NCBI RefSeq assembly: GCF_946151075.1
Contig: NZ_OX267715.1
Span: 2,519,881-2,583,880 of the forward strand
DNA: 64,000 nt
Origin: Neobacillus sp. Marseille-Q6967
GTDB taxonomy: Bacteria; Bacillota; Bacilli; Bacillales; Cytobacillaceae
Direction: 5' to 3'
Below the pieces are notes generated by a model that was not told the DNA's origin, searched no databases, and saw only the letters and a list, made by a program, of their open reading frames with translations. The position numbers were made by a program, and so were the translations under genes. Positions 16,407 to 25,362 of this stretch are shown here, one piece after another (positions within the stretch are counted from its first letter, which is position 1; every line of letters starts with the position of its first letter).

Positions 16407-17390
16407 TCATGCTTCTACTTCAATTTTTGCCATATTATCCTTTGAACGTTTATATTGAATCTGATCGAATATAACTGCTAACAAAATAATCGTACCAACG
16501 ACTACTTTTTGCCAAAAAACATCAATATGCGCTAAAATTAGACCATTTTGCATTATTCCTAATAATAGAACACCTAAAAAAGTTCCAATTATTGTTCCGC
16601 GTCCACCCATTATATTGGCACCACCTAAGACAACTGCAGCGATGACTTGCATTTCAAAACCAAGAAGTCCATTAGGATCTACCGCTTTTGTATAGGACAA
16701 CTGGGCGATAGCTGCTACTCCAGCCAAAAGACCCATAAAACCGTATACAAAAATTTGTACTTTATCAAAGTTAATTCCCGCACGGATTGAAGATTCTTTA
16801 TTCCCACCTATAGCTAATACTTCACGTCCGATTACCGTATACTTCAATAAAAACCATGTTCCCATTGAAATAAAAATGAAAAGAATGATTAAAATTGAGA
16901 TACCGAAAACTTCAAAGTTTGCAAACTTTACAAATATTTCAGGAAAACTAGTACTGTTCAGATATTGTCCATTGGTAATGTATAAAATAATCCCATTAAT
17001 CATACTCATTGTACCTAGAGTCACGACAATAGCCGGAATTTGAATCTTTGAAACTAGTATTCCATTCGATGCTCCAAGCATAACCCCTATTAACGGTGCA
17101 ATAATAAACATTAAAACGATTGAAATTGGACTATCTGGTAGGAAAACCAGGATTTTGCCTAGAATAACAATGACTGCCGTCGTGACAGCTGCAACTGATA
17201 CGTCAATACCACCGGTAATAATGACGAGCGTCATACCAACGGCTAAAATACCAAGGACAGCGTTTCCTTTTAATATGTCCGTAATATTCTCAAAGGTGAA
17301 AAATACAGGACTTTTAAAAGACAGCACAATTGAAAGAATTACTATAATCAAAGCAATACTCATTTCTTTTGATTTGAGGATTGAGTTCAC
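16407..17390 (-). CDS. Sugar ABC transporter permease (RbsC/LsrC-like), first copy
   Basis: A 327-residue membrane permease of the ribose/AI-2/rhamnose class with TLVIITGGIDVSVA and AAVVLGGANIMGGRG signatures. Its ATG overlaps the stop of the ATPase gene by four bases, so production is coupled. It pairs with the second permease downstream to form the translocation pathway. Confidence 0.88.
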   Translation of the reverse strand: MNSILKSKEMSIALIIVILSIVLSFKSPVFFTFENITDILKGNAVLGILAVGMTLVIITGGIDVSVAAVTTAVIVILGKILVFLPDSPISIVLMFIIAPLIGVMLGASNGILVSKIQIPAIVVTLGTMSMINGIILYITNGQYLNSTSFPEIFVKFANFEVFGISILIILFIFISMGTWFLLKYTVIGREVLAIGGNKESSIRAGINFDKVQIFVYGFMGLLAGVAAIAQLSYTKAVDPNGLLGFEMQVIAAVVLGGANIMGGRGTIIGTFLGVLLLGIMQNGLILAHIDVFWQKVVVGTIILLAVIFDQIQYKRSKDNMAKIEVEA

Positions 17391-18952
17391 ATCGACACCC
17401 CGCTTTCAACTATTACTTTTCCTTTGCCCGGATTTTTATTCTCCTTTGATACTTTCGATCCTAGCAAAGCGTAATTCATGATATTCTCTTGTGTTGCTTC
17501 CTCAATAGCAAGTTCACCAGCTATTCTTCCATGCCTCATTACTAAAATACGATCACTTACTGCTAACACTTCAGGAAGTTCTGAAGAAATAACAATGACT
17601 CCCATTCCTTCGGCTGCTAGCTTTCGTAGAAGTTTATGAATTTCAGTTTTTGCCCCGATATCAATACCATTGGTAGGCTCATCAATAATTAATAGCTTCG
17701 GTTTTGTTGCTAACCATTTTCCAATAACCACTTTTTGTTGATTTCCACCTGACATTTTGCCAGTTTTTAAATTCGGCAATGGTGGCCGAACATCCAAAGC
17801 TTTAATATAGTGATCAGCTAAATCAATCTCTTTTTTACGGCTAATTAATCCGAATGCATTTCGTAAAGTTTTTAATACTGAAAGTGAGATGTTATTGATG
17901 ATTGATTGTTCTAGAATTAACCCTTGAGTCTTCCTGCTTTCTGGAATATAGGCAATCCCCTTTTTCACAGCATCTTCAGAAGACCTGATTCTAACACTCT
18001 CACCATTAATTTTTATTTGACCCGTAAATGGTGTATTAACTCCAAAAATAGCCTGAGCCAGTTCAGTACGTCCTGATCCCACTAGACCGGTAATACCCAA
18101 AACTTCTCCCTGCTTTAAATCAAAAGTGATATCCTTAAAATTACCATCCTTGGACAATCCTTTAACCTCAAATACAGTTTGACCAGTTTTGACTCCACCT
18201 TTATTTTTTTCATATAATACTTGTCTGCCAACCATTAAATTAATTAATTTATCTTCATTAAGATCCTTGCTTTCATATGTACCGACATACTTTCCATCTC
18301 GGAGAACAGTAAATCGATCGGAAACGGTAAAAAGTTCTTTTAGCTTATGACTAACAAATATAATGGAGATCCCTTTTTGTTTAAGGTTATTTATTACTTT
18401 ATATAGCTTTTCTACCTCTCCAGCAGAAAGTGAGGATGTTGGTTCATCCATTACAATTAATTTCGCTTCAAACGCCAATGCTCTTGCTATTTCGATTAAT
18501 TGTTGCTGGGCAATGCTTAACTTTTCGACTGGTAAATGCAAATCAATTTGGAGGTCTAGTTCTTTTAATGCCCGTTCTGCGATTTCTTGAATATTTTTCC
18601 AATTAATCTTTTTTAGGCTGTTACTATTACTATCCCTGCCTATATAAATGTTTTCTGCAACAGAAAGGTTTGGGAACAAACTTAAATCTTGATAGATGAT
18701 AGAAATACCTTTTAAAGTTGCATCAATCGGCTTTTTGATTTCAGCCTTTTTCCCTTCAAAATAAAATTCAGCTCCAGAATCAGGGGAATAAATACCAGCA
18801 AGTATTTTAATCAGGGTTGATTTACCTGCTCCATTTTCACCAATCAAAGCATGAACTTCTCCAGGTTTAACTTCGAGTTTTACACCATCTAAAGCTTTCA
18901 CACCAGGGAAAGTCTTACTTATATTTCTCATTTGCAATAAATACTCTGACAT
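17387..18952 (-). CDS. Sugar ABC transporter ATPase with two nucleotide-binding domains (RbsA/LsrA-like)
   Basis: A 521-residue duplicated ATPase. The N-terminal half has Walker A GENGAGKS, signature LSIAQQQLIEIAR and Walker B LIVMDEP. The C-terminal half has the usual degenerate P-loop GLVGSGRTE, signature MSGGNQQKV and LLIIDEPTNGID. This asymmetric arrangement is normal for sugar importers of the RbsA type. It is first in the transporter operon, with GGGAGGAGG just before the ATG and a LacI-type operator upstream of its promoter. Confidence 0.93.
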   Translation of the reverse strand: MSEYLLQMRNISKTFPGVKALDGVKLEVKPGEVHALIGENGAGKSTLIKILAGIYSPDSGAEFYFEGKKAEIKKPIDATLKGISIIYQDLSLFPNLSVAENIYIGRDSNSNSLKKINWKNIQEIAERALKELDLQIDLHLPVEKLSIAQQQLIEIARALAFEAKLIVMDEPTSSLSAGEVEKLYKVINNLKQKGISIIFVSHKLKELFTVSDRFTVLRDGKYVGTYESKDLNEDKLINLMVGRQVLYEKNKGGVKTGQTVFEVKGLSKDGNFKDITFDLKQGEVLGITGLVGSGRTELAQAIFGVNTPFTGQIKINGESVRIRSSEDAVKKGIAYIPESRKTQGLILEQSIINNISLSVLKTLRNAFGLISRKKEIDLADHYIKALDVRPPLPNLKTGKMSGGNQQKVVIGKWLATKPKLLIIDEPTNGIDIGAKTEIHKLLRKLAAEGMGVIVISSELPEVLAVSDRILVMRHGRIAGELAIEEATQENIMNYALLGSKVSKENKNPGKGKVIVESGVSM

Positions 18953-19008
18953 TATAATCCTCCTCCCTACTACCCTTATTTTTGCGGCACTTGAAATTCA
19001 ACAAGTTT

Positions 19009-19037
19009 ATAATATGAAAATCATATCTTTAGAACAA
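19009..19037 (-). promoter_or_regulatory. Promoter of the sugar ABC operon
   Basis: Minus strand -35 TTGTTC (19037-19032), exact 17-base spacer, -10 TATTAT (19014-19009). A palindromic operator lies four bases upstream of the -35 box. Confidence 0.6.
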
Positions 19038-19040
19038 GTA

Positions 19041-19054
19041 CGTAACCGGTTACG
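19041..19054. promoter_or_regulatory. LacI-type operator, copy 1
   Basis: Perfect 14-base palindrome CGTAACCGGTTACG next to the -35 box of the sugar ABC operon. Three related sites occur at this locus, including one inside the lacI promoter. Confidence 0.8.
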
Positions 19055-19147
19055 CGAAGAGTAAAAAAATATAGTTCCTTCAAAACCTTAATTTATGTGG
19101 ATCCTTGGTGAACTTATTTCGTATATTATCACATCATTTCTGGATAG

Positions 19148-19159
19148 GCAACCGGTTAC
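19148..19159. promoter_or_regulatory. LacI-type operator, copy 2
   Basis: GCAACCGGTTAC, sharing the AACCGGTT core, midway between the two divergent promoters. It could be an auxiliary site for looping. Confidence 0.65.
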
Positions 19160-19235
19160 AATTATTTTTTTTATTCAAAATATCACATTCATTTACGCAC
19201 CCTTAACCTTTAAATAAGGGATTTTGAATTCGTGC

Positions 19236-19265
19236 TTGACAAAAAAAATCAAAGGGTGATACCAT
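19236..19265 (+). promoter_or_regulatory. Promoter of the epimerase-kinase operon
   Basis: Perfect -35 TTGACA (19236-19241), 18-base spacer, weaker -10 TACCAT (19260-19265). The operator at 19268-19283 covers the expected transcription start. Confidence 0.6.
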
Positions 19266-19267
19266 TC

Positions 19268-19283
19268 ACGTAACCGGTTACGT
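19268..19283. promoter_or_regulatory. LacI-type operator, copy 3
   Basis: Perfect 16-base palindrome ACGTAACCGGTTACGT immediately downstream of the -10 region of the epimerase-kinase promoter, where bound repressor would block initiation. Confidence 0.85.
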
Positions 19284-19390
19284 TTAGTGTTAATTAGACT
19301 AGTTTGATTTTAACGTAATTAATGTAACAGACCTAATGAACTTCAATCCTAGACTGTTTCTACAATAAAATAATAGGAGGCTATCATACT

Positions 19391-20086
19391 ATGACTTTAA
19401 TTGGTCCGTCTTTAATGTGTGCAGATATGGGAGTTTTAAGAGAAACTGTAATCGAACTTGATCAGGCAGGAGTAGACTTTTTTCATTTAGATGTAATGGA
19501 TGGAACCTTTGTTCCGAACTTTACAATGGGGCCTGATATGATGAAGAGTATCAAACCTTTCACAAACAAACCGTTTGATGTTCATTTAATGGTAAAAAAC
19601 CCTGAACTCCATTTAGATACCTTTATCGATGCGGGAGCTGATATGATATCGGTTCATGCCGAAGCAACCGAGCATTTACAAAGAACATTACAAGCAATCC
19701 GTACGAAAGGACTAAAAGCAGGTGTTGCTTTAAACCCATCTACACCCATTGAGGAACTTACATATGTTTTAGATATAGTAGATTACATTACAGTCATGAC
19801 TGTGAACCCGGGGTTTGCTGGCCAAAAGTTTATCCCTTTAATGAATAAAAAGCTAAGTGATTTATATGGTTTACTTAGAAGAGAAGGTTATAAGATTGAT
19901 ATTCAAGTAGACGGAAACATCGGCTACGAAACGATACCAGGGGTTTTAGAACACGGGGCAAATATGCTCGTTTGCGGTACCTCTTCATTATTTAAACCAG
20001 AGATGACGTTTGAGGAAGCGGTAATAAAATTAAAAACATTTATAGAAAATCAAAAAGTAAAGCAATTTGAAGTCAATTTTAAATAA
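19391..20086 (+). CDS. Ribulose/allulose-phosphate 3-epimerase, AlsE-like
   Basis: A 231-residue TIM-barrel epimerase of the Rpe/AlsE family. The metal and acid-base residues are in place (H32, D34, H65 and the Asp of QVDGNI). The N-terminal PSLMCADMG and the MTVNPGFAGQKFIPLM loop resemble E. coli AlsE (D-allulose-6-phosphate 3-epimerase) more than housekeeping Rpe. The operon partner is a ribokinase-family kinase, and the divergent genes encode a sugar ABC importer, so this is a catabolic copy. Substrate choice between allulose-6-phosphate and ribulose-5-phosphate is not settled by sequence. AGGAGG precedes the ATG. Confidence 0.85.
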   Translation: MTLIGPSLMCADMGVLRETVIELDQAGVDFFHLDVMDGTFVPNFTMGPDMMKSIKPFTNKPFDVHLMVKNPELHLDTFIDAGADMISVHAEATEHLQRTLQAIRTKGLKAGVALNPSTPIEELTYVLDIVDYITVMTVNPGFAGQKFIPLMNKKLSDLYGLLRREGYKIDIQVDGNIGYETIPGVLEHGANMLVCGTSSLFKPEMTFEEAVIKLKTFIENQKVKQFEVNFK

Positions 20087-20103
20087 GGATCGGTGGGCTA
20101 ATA

Positions 20104-21057
20104 ATGGGAGAAATAACTGTAGTTGGAAGTATAAATGTTGACATTGTGGCCTTTACGAAACATTATCCAAACCGTGGGGAAACCATTTTTGGAAAGAAAA
20201 TGCTGACTCTTCCTGGAGGAAAAGGGGCTAATCAGGCGGTTGCCAGTGCACAATTGGGGAAGAAAGTAAATATGATTGGCTCCATCGGCTGCGATGTTTA
20301 TGGGAACACTACCCTTAAATCAATGGAAGAAAAGGGAATAAATACGTCTTATGTAAAGCGAGTACAAGAAAAATCCACTGGCTGCGCCATTATTACCGTT
20401 GATCACACAGCCGAAAATACCATGCTCGTTGTCAAAGGAGCAAATGACGATTTAACAGCCGAAGATATTCAAGCTGCTTTTTCTATGATAAATAATAGTA
20501 AAATTTTACTTGTGCAGATGGAAATTCCTGAAGAAGCAGTCATTGAAGCAATGATTCAAGGAAGAAAGAAAGGAATGTTCGTGATACTAGATCCTGCACC
20601 AGCTGATGGAATTACTGAACGTGCATTACAGTACGCAGATTTAATTGTCCCTAATAAACAAGAGACAAAACAACTTACAGGCATAGATGTTATAGATATG
20701 GATTCTGCTTTTCAAGCAGCCGAGTATTTTCATCGAATGGGTATAAAAAACTCCATTATTAAAATGGGTGAAAAAGGTTCTTTAGTTTATGAGGATGGAA
20801 AAACGGAGTATGTACAAGGGATCAAAGTTACGGCAGTAGATACAGTAGGCGCTGGGGATTCTTTTGCTGGAGCACTTGCTTCTGCCTTATCAGATGGAGC
20901 CGATCTCATTACGGCTGTGAACTTTTCAAACATTGTCGCTGCTTTGAAGGTAACAAGGCAAGGAGCGCAGGCGGGGGTTCCAACCATTGAACAAGTCAAT
21001 GAATTTTGTAAAGAGAGAGGAATCACACATTATTTATTGGAAACCTTAAATACGTAG
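20104..21057 (+). CDS. Ribokinase-family sugar kinase
   Basis: A 317-residue PfkB/ribokinase-fold kinase. It has GSINVDI at the N-terminus, GGKGANQA (about 39-46), the DPAPA motif, and the catalytic DTVGAGDSFAGAL near residue 245. It begins 17 bases after the epimerase. In ribose pathways this family makes ribose-5-phosphate; related kinases phosphorylate allulose. With an AlsE-like epimerase next door, allulose to allulose-6-phosphate to fructose-6-phosphate would be a complete route. The family call is firm; the substrate is inferred. Confidence 0.9.
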   Translation: MGEITVVGSINVDIVAFTKHYPNRGETIFGKKMLTLPGGKGANQAVASAQLGKKVNMIGSIGCDVYGNTTLKSMEEKGINTSYVKRVQEKSTGCAIITVDHTAENTMLVVKGANDDLTAEDIQAAFSMINNSKILLVQMEIPEEAVIEAMIQGRKKGMFVILDPAPADGITERALQYADLIVPNKQETKQLTGIDVIDMDSAFQAAEYFHRMGIKNSIIKMGEKGSLVYEDGKTEYVQGIKVTAVDTVGAGDSFAGALASALSDGADLITAVNFSNIVAALKVTRQGAQAGVPTIEQVNEFCKERGITHYLLETLNT

Positions 21058-21065
21058 ATATGTGC

Positions 21066-21107
21066 AGAGGATGATTCAAATACATTTTTTGAATCATCCT
21101 CTTTTTT
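21066..21107 (+). terminator. Terminator between the kinase and lacI (convergent)
   Basis: Fifteen-base-pair stem (21066-21080 with 21088-21102) followed by a T run on the plus strand. It serves the kinase operon and probably also the convergent regulator gene. Confidence 0.85.
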
Positions 21108-21115
21108 CTTGCGTT

Positions 21116-22108
21116 TTATCTCATGGAAGATTCACGTAATATTAAATCTACATCCAGTTCCACTTTACTGGGATCCGAATTTGGTTCATTGATTAATCTT
21201 ATAAGCTCTTCCATTGCCATTTTCCCCATTTCATAGATCGGTTGTCTAATGGTAGAGATTGGCGGGTAAGTATATTGCGTCATGTCGATACCATCAAAGC
21301 CAACAATGGCCAATTCGTCAGGAACTTTACGCCCCCATTCATGAGCAGCCTTTAATAGGCCAATGGCCATTAAATCATTGGAAGCAAAGACCCCGTCTAT
21401 ATCGGGGTGACGCTGAAATAGTTCCTTCATACAAAGATAACCGCTTTTTACACTAAAATCCCCAAGAGCAATCCAACTTTGATTAAACCAATCAAAATCC
21501 TTTACACAGTCTCTATACCCCCACATTCTCTGAACCGCTGTAAAATCATCTTCCGGTCCCCGAATAATTCCAATTCGTTTACATCCAACGTCAATAAGAT
21601 GCTTTGTAGCCAATCGGGCTCCTTCTCGATGTTTAACGGTGATCGAAGAAAATTCATGAGTGGCGAAGGCTCGGTCAAGTGTAATCGAAGGAATACCATT
21701 CGAATGAAGGTCCTCTATATCTTCATTGTTTAAGTTTAGTGAATTTATAATAATTCCATCTACATATCTCTCTTTAAGAGATTGAAGATAATTCGTCACT
21801 TTCCCTCTTTCATCATCCGTATTACAGAGAAAAATATTCAAACCATAAGCATTCGCCAAGTCTTCAGCTCCCCGGGCTAATTCAGGGAAAAACGGATTAC
21901 TAATAGTGGGAACAAGTAAAGCAATTGTATTTGATTTTCGGCTTGTTAAACTTCGGGCAACTACATTTGGCTTATAACCTAATTCCTTAATAATTGCATT
22001 TACTCTAGCAACGGTTTCTGGGGTTGCCTGTCCTTTATTATTGATAATTCTTGACACCGTTGCTGTAGAAACCCCTGCTTTAGCAGCAACATCTCTTATT
22101 GTAGCCAA
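21116..22108 (-). CDS. LacI-family transcriptional regulator of the sugar locus
   Basis: A 330-residue LacI/GalR repressor. The helix-turn-helix ATIRDVAAKAGVSTATVSRIIN is followed by the hinge and a periplasmic-binding-like sugar sensor (TISNPFFPELARGAED, GFDGIDMTQYTYPPISTIRQP). The start is a TTG at 22106-22108, eight bases after GGAGG; a longer in-frame ATG at 22213 would add 35 unrelated residues. An AACCGGTT-type operator lies within its own promoter and three more sit in the divergent transporter/epimerase promoter region, so it probably represses both operons and itself until the sugar binds. Confidence 0.9.
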   Translation of the reverse strand: MATIRDVAAKAGVSTATVSRIINNKGQATPETVARVNAIIKELGYKPNVVARSLTSRKSNTIALLVPTISNPFFPELARGAEDLANAYGLNIFLCNTDDERGKVTNYLQSLKERYVDGIIINSLNLNNEDIEDLHSNGIPSITLDRAFATHEFSSITVKHREGARLATKHLIDVGCKRIGIIRGPEDDFTAVQRMWGYRDCVKDFDWFNQSWIALGDFSVKSGYLCMKELFQRHPDIDGVFASNDLMAIGLLKAAHEWGRKVPDELAIVGFDGIDMTQYTYPPISTIRQPIYEMGKMAMEELIRLINEPNSDPSKVELDVDLILRESSMR

Positions 22109-22162
22109 TTGAAATACCTCCGAAACATTACATATGTTACGATCAAAATAATATGAAACCCT

Positions 22163-22190
22163 TTTATAGCAATACGTAACCGGTTTCCAA
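22163..22190 (-). promoter_or_regulatory. lacI promoter with embedded operator (copy 4)
   Basis: Minus strand -35 TTGGAA (22190-22185), 16-base spacer, -10 TATAAA (22168-22163). The spacer contains the operator-like ACGTAACCGGTTTCC (22174-22188), fitting autorepression. Confidence 0.6.
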
Positions 22191-22336
22191 AATCTTATCA
22201 TTCCTTCATTCAATCGTCAATAAAGTAGAAACTAATTAAAATTCTATTCAAGATCCGCACTTCAAAAATGCTGTTCGAATCCTTGGTGGACGTACAAACC
22301 CCCCTGCATAGCAAGGGGTTCCTCATTTTCTAAACC

Positions 22337-23590
22337 TTATAAACTGATTCCCTCATCATGCTCTGATACTTTTACCTTACTTCGTGCTCTTACAATCCTA
22401 TATAAAAATACACAGCAAACTGAGCAAAGAAGTGCCATTGCCGCGATAAATATATATCCTGCCTGAAGGCCAATGAGTTCGCTCCCCGTACTTCTCCCCC
22501 ATACAGTAGAGACAAAATCAATAATCGTACCAACCAGCAGATTTCCTATTACACTCGCAATACCTAAGAGAGTAACAGTAAAAGTAATGGCAGTCCCAAT
22601 TCCATTCGCATACTGTTTGGCTAGCAACGCCATTACGGTCGGATAAATGGGAGCAATTCCTATACCAGCAATAGCAAAAAGAATGGCACCTTTTTCACCA
22701 CTGAAAACCGCTGCAAGGCTGCATATACCGGAGAAAGCAGAAAAAATCATGATCGAAAGTGTATAACCGATTTTATCTGTAATGGGTCCGACAAAAAGTC
22801 TTGAAAGTGTAAATAAAAGGAAAAATAATGACAACATTTCTGAAGCCTTTTTTATCGACCAATCATAAGCATTTTCCAGATAGTAAACAAGCCAGCTTCC
22901 AATCGCCATTTCAGACACCACTCCGAACGACAGGATGGCGACTATCATCCAGGCAATGGGATCACGTAATAAATGACGTATCGATGTAAATTCACCATCT
23001 TGTTGTTGCACGTCAGGAAACTTTCCGAACAAGGAAGGGATGATCGGGATAATGGATAATGAAAGGATGATTACATACATGCCGCGCCAGCCAAGGTCTA
23101 CACTTTGAATACTCCACCCCATCATGGAAGCCGCCAATATTGGGGCACCTATCGAACTAAGACCGTAAAAGAAATGGGAAAGATTCATCATCGTCCCTGT
23201 GTTTTTTGTAAAAATACGTGCAGCCATGATTCCAAGGCCTATCTCGAGAATACCGTTTGCTAAATACAGCAAAAAATACGAAAGCGTTAAGGATGTATAA
23301 CCTTTAGACATATACATAAAAATTCCCGCTAATACCATGGAAGCAAAAGCAATGATTCCTGTCCATTTAATCCCTATTTTATTGGCCAAACTTGACGTAA
23401 AGGAACAGGCCAGCAAATATCCTAGTGAATTAAGGGCCAATAGAATCCCCAGCTGTGATTCTTCCAGGTTAAATTCTGACTGCATAACCGGTAACGCAGG
23501 GCCTTTGATATTTTCCGATAAACCGAAAATAAGAAACCCGCCGAAAACAACAAATAGTAAAATAAAGTAATTAACTTTTTGATTCCCCAA
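22337..23590 (-). CDS. Major facilitator superfamily transporter
   Basis: A 417-residue MFS permease with twelve predicted membrane helices and a central cytoplasmic loop near residues 195-210. The N-terminal half contains LALNSLGYLLACSFT and the family loop SLANKIGIK. The start is TTG at 23588-23590, ten bases after GGGGG. The overall shape recalls sugar-porter (FucP-like) MFS proteins, and it lies upstream of a sugar regulator, but the substrate cannot be named. No shared operator was found at its own promoter. Confidence 0.78.
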   Translation of the reverse strand: MGNQKVNYFILLFVVFGGFLIFGLSENIKGPALPVMQSEFNLEESQLGILLALNSLGYLLACSFTSSLANKIGIKWTGIIAFASMVLAGIFMYMSKGYTSLTLSYFLLYLANGILEIGLGIMAARIFTKNTGTMMNLSHFFYGLSSIGAPILAASMMGWSIQSVDLGWRGMYVIILSLSIIPIIPSLFGKFPDVQQQDGEFTSIRHLLRDPIAWMIVAILSFGVVSEMAIGSWLVYYLENAYDWSIKKASEMLSLFFLLFTLSRLFVGPITDKIGYTLSIMIFSAFSGICSLAAVFSGEKGAILFAIAGIGIAPIYPTVMALLAKQYANGIGTAITFTVTLLGIASVIGNLLVGTIIDFVSTVWGRSTGSELIGLQAGYIFIAAMALLCSVCCVFLYRIVRARSKVKVSEHDEGISL

Positions 23591-23847
23591 ACTTCTGTAA
23601 CCCCCATATAGTATTTACTCGATTATAGCATCACCCTACCCATTTACTATTAAATTTCAGAATAACAGTTTTTTATTTTAGTATAAAAAGTACCTTTGGC
23701 ATGGTAAAATAGTACGGTATTTGAGGAAGTTACGAAAATAGTAAAACTTTTGGACAAGCTTTTGAGCTCAAACTTCTAATCCAATTAGAATTTCATAAGA
23801 AAATAGAATTAAAGAAAATAAACTATACAAAAGGGGAGAAACTTAAA

Positions 23848-24774
23848 TTGAAGAAAAGGATATGGTTTGCTTTTGTTTTAATGTTGATGTTTACCATTAC
23901 TGGGTGTGGTACAGAATCAATAGAAAATATAGCAGGGGCAAAAGGGAAAAATACTGAATCTAGTGTGAAAGAAGCATGGAAGGACGATAAGAAATCTGTA
24001 TTAGCGGACTTACCAGAAATTTCTCACGGCCTTGGTTATATAGATGGACATTATATAACTAATACTATTGAAGCATTAGAGTATAACTATGAGCGTGGAT
24101 TTCGGGTATTTGAAGTTGACTTGAATATGACCTCTGATAATCGGTTAATTGCTCGTCATGACTGGACACCCGGGCATTATCAATGGTTAGGACAAGATTA
24201 TCAGGCTACAGAAGAAGTCCCTATCCCGTTTGACAGCGTAATGTCATTAAAAATTCACGATAAATATAACACAGCGTCATGGGAAGATTTACTTGAGGTA
24301 ATGCAAAAGTATCCGGATATTTACTTTGTTACGGATACAAAACACAAAGATGAGGAAAACGTTCGAACAACCTTTTCATACTTAGTAAGTACAACAAAAC
24401 AAATTGACCCCAATTTATTAGATCGTATTATTCCACAAATTTATGATCAAAACATGTTAAGTTATGTGGAAGCATATCATGATTTTAACGATGTAATTTT
24501 TACTCTTTATCACTATACAAACGAGGACATCCCGACTGCAACTGAATTAGCAGACTGGAGTTACCGGAACAATATTACTGCCATTGCTGGTTTACCTTTT
24601 AGGCTTACGGAGGAGTTACGTATATTATTAAGAGAAAAAAATATTGCAATGTATACACACACCATTAACACACCAGCAGATGCAGCAGAATTTAGGAAAA
24701 ATGGAATAGGAATCTACACAGATTATTTGTTTTATAATGGGTCGGAATTTATTAAGCCGGAGGGTGTCCAATAA
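23848..24774 (+). CDS. GDPD/PI-PLC-like phosphodiesterase lipoprotein
   Basis: A 308-residue lipoprotein (lipobox TITGC, Cys20), so probably anchored outside the membrane. The mature protein matches the glycerophosphodiester phosphodiesterase barrel: SHG with His60, FEVDLN with Glu89 and Asp91, and ARHD with His104, the expected catalytic histidines and metal acids. A later DTKHKDEEN segment is the second acidic site. Likely acts on phosphodiester head groups from lipid or teichoic acid. The TTG start at 23848 has AGGGGAG upstream. It is monocistronic, with a strong terminator downstream. Confidence 0.78.
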   Translation: MKKRIWFAFVLMLMFTITGCGTESIENIAGAKGKNTESSVKEAWKDDKKSVLADLPEISHGLGYIDGHYITNTIEALEYNYERGFRVFEVDLNMTSDNRLIARHDWTPGHYQWLGQDYQATEEVPIPFDSVMSLKIHDKYNTASWEDLLEVMQKYPDIYFVTDTKHKDEENVRTTFSYLVSTTKQIDPNLLDRIIPQIYDQNMLSYVEAYHDFNDVIFTLYHYTNEDIPTATELADWSYRNNITAIAGLPFRLTEELRILLREKNIAMYTHTINTPADAAEFRKNGIGIYTDYLFYNGSEFIKPEGVQ

Positions 24775-24794
24775 TAATAACATATTCATTTGTA

Positions 24795-24824
24795 GAAAAA
24801 GCACGCTGTTCAGCGTGCTTTTTT
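24795..24824. terminator. Bidirectional terminator
   Basis: Eight-base-pair GC-rich stem (24801-24808 with 24811-24818) with A-rich and T-rich flanks, between two convergent genes. Confidence 0.9.
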
Positions 24825-24829
24825 CTGTG

Positions 24830-25198
24830 TTATTGACGAAATGCAGGGTTTTGGAATCCCTGAAACTGCTGGTTTTGGAAGGATGGATTTACATACGAAT
24901 GAGTTTGAAAGCCAACCGTACTAAGTTGACCTGCTAGCTCACGTTCGAGTTGATTACACTGGGCAATGACTTGTTGACAACGTTGGATCGCCAGTTCATG
25001 TCCTTGAAGGCTCTGCTGAATGGTTTGAACAGCCATTCGCTCCTTCTGAAGCATTTGCTCAAGAGCTTGCGCATTTTGTTGCTCATTTTGCAGCATTTGC
25101 TGATACATTTGATTTGCCTGCTGCGTCTGCTGAATAAGTTGTTGAGCTAACTGACGGCATTGATTGACATGTGTAACCGAATGTTGAGTCGTATGCAT
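24830..25198 (-). CDS. Gln-rich coiled-coil protein of unknown function
   Basis: A 122-residue hydrophilic protein, about one quarter glutamine, with one long helical stretch (about residues 10-90) of heptad character that contains Cys15, Cys76 and Cys83. The C-terminus is an Asn/Gln/Phe-rich tail (NPSFQNQQFQGFQ). The composition resembles small spore-coat or spore-associated proteins, but I do not recognise a family. The ATG at 25196-25198 follows GGAGGG by eight bases; TTG and GTG codons just upstream overlap that site. Confidence 0.6.
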   Translation of the reverse strand: MHTTQHSVTHVNQCRQLAQQLIQQTQQANQMYQQMLQNEQQNAQALEQMLQKERMAVQTIQQSLQGHELAIQRCQQVIAQCNQLERELAGQLSTVGFQTHSYVNPSFQNQQFQGFQNPAFRQ

Positions 25199-25362
25199 CA
25201 CCAAATCCCTCCAGTTATAAATTCGGGGTTGAGGATCAACCCAAAAATAGATTCCGCATTATCGAGCTTTAGTATTCCTTATTCAGAATACCAATAAATA
25301 GTTAGGATATTTTACAAACAACGAGAAAGGAATCAAACTTTGATTCCTTCCTTCTCATGTGA

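Noticed and set aside
22298..22321. Hairpin with AACCCC/GGGGTT arms near the MFS gene end
   Set aside because: The stem is short with a long loop and there is no T tract on either side, so it is not supported as a terminator.
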